Shown in pieces: positions 60,568 through 64,000 of a DNA stretch of 64,000 nt (position 1 is its first letter; every line of letters begins with the position of its first letter). The position numbers and the translations under genes are program-made. Origin of the DNA: Clusia tigrina (Eukaryota > Arthropoda > Insecta > Diptera > Clusiidae); assembly GCA_920105625.2 (NCBI GenBank), contig OV050031.1, positions 74,409,995-74,473,994 on the forward strand. Reading direction: 5' to 3'. The notes below the pieces were generated by a model. That model was not told the origin of the DNA, searched no databases, and saw only the letters and a program-made list of their open reading frames with translations.

Positions 60568-63420
60568 TTGGGGGGTCTGCTGCCTTTTCTTTGCCAATAT
60601 CTATTCCTATGTGCTTCAGTTGGCGTCGCAGCATCTGTAAACGTCTCTGTAGGCGTCTCAAGCGCTGCTGGCGTCGATTGGGGGGGTCTGTTGCCTTCTC
60701 TATGCCAATATCTACCCATATCTGCCTCAGTCTGCGTCGAAGCCCCTGTCAGCGTCTCTGTAGGCGTCTCAGTTTCTGCCGCTGTCGATTAGGGGGTCTG
60801 CTGGTTTCTCTATGCTTATATTTACTCCTAGCTGTCTCAGTCGGTGTCTCAGTCGGCGTTGCAGCCTCTGTTAGCGTCCCTGCAGGCGTCTCAGTCGCTG
60901 CCGCTGTCGATTGGGGGATTTGCTGCCTTCTCTATGCCTATATCTACCCCTATCTGCCTCAGTCGGCGTCTCAGTCGGCGTCGCAGCCTCTGTCAGCGTC
61001 CTAGTAGGCGTCTCAATCGCTGCCGCTGTCGATTGGGGGTCTGCTGCCTTCTCTATACCTATATCTACCCCTATCTGCCTCAGTCGGTATTTCAGTCGGC
61101 GTCGCAGCCTCTGTCAGCATTTCTGTAGGCCTCTCAGTAGCTGCCGCTGTCGATTGGGTAGTCTGCTGCCTTCTATATACCTGTATCTACTCCTATCTTC
61201 CTCAGGCGGCGTCGCAGCCTCTGTCAGCGTTTCTGTGGGCGTCTCAGTCTCAGTCGCTGCCGCTGTCGATTCGGGGGTCTGCTGCTTTCTCTATGCCTAT
61301 ATCTACCCCTATCTGCCTCAGGCGGCATCTCAATCGGCGTCTCAGTCGGCGTCGCAGCCTCTGTCAGCGTCTCTGTAGGCGTCTCATTCGTTGCCGCTGT
61401 CGATTGGGGGGTCTGCTGCCTTCTCTATGCCTATATCTACCCCTATCTGCCTCAGTCGGTGTCTCAGTCGACGACACAGCCTCTGTCAGCGTCGTGTAGT
61501 TGTCTCAGTCGCTGCCGCTGTCGATTGGGTAGTCTGCTGCCTTCTCTATACCTGTATCTACCACTATCTTCCTCAGTCGGCGTCGCAGCCTCTGTCAGCG
61601 TTTCTGTAGGCGTCTCAGTCGCTGCCGCTGTCGATTCGGGGGTCTGCTGCTTTCTCTATGCCTATATCTACCCCTATCTGCCTCAGTCGGCGTCTCAATC
61701 GGCGTATCAGTCGGCGTCGCAGCCTCTGTCAGCGTCTCTGTAGACGTCTCATTCGTTGCCGCTGTCGATTGGGGGTCTGCTGCCTTCTCTATGCCTATAT
61801 CTACCCCTATCTGCCTCAGTCGGCGTCTAAGTCGGCTACACAGCCTCTGTCAGCGTCTCAGTAGCTGCCGCTGTTTATTGGGGGTCTGCTGCCTTCTTTG
61901 TGTCTATATCTACCCCTATCTGCCTCAGTCGGCGTCGCAACCTCTGTCAGCGTCCCTGTAGGCGTCTCAGTGGCTGCCGCTGTCGATTGTGGGATCTGCT
62001 GTCTTCTCTATGCCTATATCTACCCCGATCGGCCTCAGTCGGCATCTCAATCGGCGTCTCAGTCGGCGTCGCAACCTCTGTCAGCGTCTCTGTAGGCGTC
62101 TCAGTCGCTGCCGCTGTCGATTGGGTAGTCTGCTACCTTCTCTCTACCTATATCTACCCCTATCTGCCTCAGTCGGTGTCTCAGTCGACGACACAGCCTC
62201 TGTCAGCGTCGTGTAGTTGTCTCAGTCGCTGCCGCTGTCGATTGGGTAGTCTGCTGCCTTCTCTCTACCTATATCTACCCCTATCTGCCTCAGTCGGCAT
62301 TTCAGTCGGCGTCGCAGCCTCTGTCAGCGTTTCTGTAGGCCTCTCAGTCGCTCCCGCTGTCGATTGGGGGATCTGCTGTCTTCTCTATGCCTATATCTAC
62401 CCCGATCGGCCTCAGTCGGCGTCGCAGCCTCTGTCAGCGTCCCTGTAGGCGTCTCAGGCGCTGCCGCTATCGATTGGGGGATCTACTGCCTTCTCTGTGC
62501 CTATATCTAACATTATCTGCCTCAGTCGGCGTCTCAGTCGGCGTCGCAGCCTCTGTCAGCGTCTTTGTAAGTGTCTCAGTAGCTGCCGCTGTCGATTGGG
62601 GGGTCTGCTGCCTTCTCTATGCCAATATCTACCCATATCTGCCTCAGTCGGCGTCATAGCCTCTGTCAGCGTCTCTGTATGCGTCTCAGTCGCTGCCGCT
62701 GTCGATTGGGGGTCTGCAGCCTTCTCTATGTATATATATCTACCCCCATCTGCCTCAGTCGGCGTCTCAGTCGGTGTCACAGCCTTTGTCAGCGTCTCTG
62801 TAGGTGTCTCAGTCGCTGCTGCTGTCGATTGGGGTGTCTGCTGCCTTCTCAATACCTATATCTACCCCTATCTGCCTCAGTCGGCATCTCAGTCGGCGTC
62901 GCAGCCTCTGTCAACGTCTCTGTAGGCGTCTCAGGCGCTACCGCTGTCGATTGCGGGGTCTGCTGCCTTCACTATACCTATATCTACCCCTATCTGCTTC
63001 AGTCGGCATTTCAGTCGGCGTCGCAGCCTCTGTCAGCCTTTCTGTAGGCCTCTCAGTAGCTGCCGCTGTCGATTGGGTAGTCTGCTGCCTTCTCTATACC
63101 TGTATCTACTCCTATCTTCCTCAGTCGGCGTCGCAGCCTCTGTCAACGTTTCTGTAGGCATCTCAGTCGCTGCCGCTGTCGATTCGGGGGTCTGCTGCTT
63201 TCTCTATGCTTATATCTACCCCTATCTGCCTCAGTCGGCGTCTCAATCGGCGTCTCAGTCGGCGTCGGAGCCGCTGTCAGCGTCTCTGTAGGTGTCTCAG
63301 TCGCTGCCGCTGTCGATTGGGTGGTCTTCTGCCTTCTCTATACCTATATCTACCCCGATCTGCCTCAGTCGGCGTCGCAGCCGCTGTCAGCGTTTCTGTA
63401 GGCCTCTCAGTCGCTGCCGC
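60568..63420 (+). repeat. Higher-order block S, partial copy 3
   Basis: Repeats the S unit order: CATCTGTAAACGTCTCTG (~60630), TTTACTCCTAGCTGTCTCAG (~60820), CAGTCGACGACACAGCC (~61465 and again ~62180), and CTATGTATATATATCTACC (~62727). It matches copy 2 at an offset of 16041-16042 bp over about 62387-63350, and the offset is smaller (near 15800) around 61658. The CAGTCGACGACACAGCC unit is present twice here and once in copies 1 and 2, so there has been internal expansion. Confidence 0.82.
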
Positions 63421-64000
63421 TGTCGATTAGGGGATCTGCTGCCTAATCTGTGCCTATATCTAACCCTATCTGCCTCTGTCAGCGTCTCTGTAAGTGTCTC
63501 AGTGGCTGCCGCTGTCGATTGGGGGATCTGCTGTCTTCTCTATGCCTATATCTACCCCGATCTGCCTCAGTCGGCGTCGCAGCCCCTGTCAGCGTCCCTG
63601 TAGGCGTCTCAGTCGCTGCCGCTGTCGATTGGGTATCTGCTGTCTTCACTATGCCTATATCTACCCCGATCTGCCTCAGTCGGCGTCGCAGCCTCTGTCG
63701 GCGTCCCTGTAGGCGTCTCAGGCGCTGCCGCTGTCGATTGGGGATCTGCTGTCTTCACTATGCCTATATCTACCCCGATCTGCCTCAGTCGGCGTCGCAG
63801 CCTCTGTCAGCTTCCCTGTAGGCGTCTCAGCCGCTGCCGCTGTCGATTGGGGGTCTGCTACCTTCTCTATACCTATATCTACCCCTATCTGCCTCAGTCG
63901 GCATCTCAGTCGGCGTCGCAGCCTCTGTCAGCGTTTCTGTAGGCCTCTCAGTCGCTGCCGCTGTCGATTGGGGGATCTGCTGCCTTCTCTGTGCCTATAT
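63421..64000 (+). repeat. T-type satellite continuing past the window end
   Basis: Five monomers of about 109-121 bp resembling 50700-51130 (CTAACCCTATCTGCCTCTG, then GCGTCCCTGTAGGCG, then TGTCTTCACTATGCC). The array is cut at 64000 inside TCTGTGCCTATAT, so it extends beyond the window. Confidence 0.85.

Larger units (their letters stand above)
1..64000 (+). repeat. Satellite DNA array, ~122-bp monomer family, head to tail
   Basis: The same unit recurs from the first to the last base, always in the same orientation, except in the N gap and one insertion. Landmarks in each unit, in order: CTCAGTCGCTGCCGCTGTCG, ATTGGGGGG, TCTGCTGCCTTCTCTATGCC, TATATCTACCCCTATCTGCC, one to three copies of TCAGTCGGCGTC, GCAGCCTCTGTCAGCG and TCTCTGTAGGC. 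Basic lengths are 121-123 bp (G-tract variation), with 109-111 and about 134 bp classes. My by-eye consensus has 33 G, 41 C, 36 T and 12 A per 122 bp. No gene, tRNA, rRNA or CRISPR array is embedded. I cannot name the satellite family or the species. Higher-order structure is given in the entries below; block edges are estimates good to about one monomer unless stated otherwise. Confidence 0.97.

Noticed and set aside
47374..63440. Telomere-like TTAGGG occurrences (GATTAGGGG)
   Set aside because: They arise from a single G-to-A change next to the G-tract (GATTGGGG to GATTAGGG), occur once per affected monomer and are never in tandem.
1..64000. CRISPR array
   Set aside because: The repeats are contiguous and the whole unit is conserved. 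There are no unique spacers and no cas genes.
1..64000. CENP-B box
   Set aside because: I looked for a TTCG...CGGGA-type 17-bp motif in the monomer and its common variants and saw none. A centromeric role cannot be inferred from that either way.

Overview
The window is essentially one continuous satellite-DNA array. About 63.3 kb consists of head-to-tail, single-orientation copies of one monomer family of basic length about 122 bp, interrupted by a 200-base assembly gap (1140-1339) and by one AT-rich, non-satellite insertion of about 265 bp (37843-38107). I estimate 530-550 monomers. I find no protein-coding gene, rRNA, tRNA, CRISPR array or prokaryotic feature. The many open frames are by-products of the stop-poor repeat, and its period is not a multiple of three. 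A satellite of this size in a scaffolded assembly points to a eukaryotic chromosome (pericentromeric, subtelomeric or other heterochromatin). The species and clade cannot be read from the sequence.

Monomer anatomy. About 78 bp of each monomer is itself built of 13 hexamers, nearly all of the form G-pyrimidine-(C/A)-NNN (for example GTCTCA, GTCGGC, GTCGCA, GCCTCT, GTCAGC). The remaining ~44 bp is non-periodic: a G-tract of variable length, then TCTGCTGCC, TTCTCTATGCC, TATATCTACCCC and TATCT. Gain or loss of 12-bp steps (GTCTCAGTCGGC) gives length classes near 110, 122 and 134 bp. The + strand is A-poor (about 10 percent) and about 61 percent GC, by a consensus I built by eye.

Layout. Domain A (1 to about 36864) is mostly 122-bp monomers in mosaic higher-order repeats. 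It holds a short array left of the gap (1-1139), a ~5.6 kb block P in two near-identical full copies (1340-6841 and 6842-12420) and two partial copies (29072-32335 and 32900 to about 36100), and a ~3.8-4.6 kb block R in four copies between 13150 and 27000. Domain B (about 36976-64000) is rich in 110-bp monomers. It holds a ~3.5 kb block S (39826-43483, 43484-46905 and a partial third copy at 60568-63420), a 1034-bp tandem duplication (47683-49750) and a ~2.9-3.2 kb block T in four copies (starting at 49179, 52123, 55311 and 58232). Truncated monomers mark the switch between domains at 36865-36975.

The best-supported unusual feature is the insertion at 37843-38107. It starts TGT, ends ACA and is flanked by a 5-bp direct repeat (ATGCC), and its removal restores an intact monomer. 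This is the signature of a solo LTR or similar retroelement remnant. More speculative is that each monomer of the GTAAGT-bearing subfamily carries a donor-like site and a polypyrimidine-CAG acceptor-like site 81 nt apart. Assembly caveats are the 200-N gap abutting a near-perfect 5.6-kb duplication, and a cluster of single-base insertions at 28731-31091.
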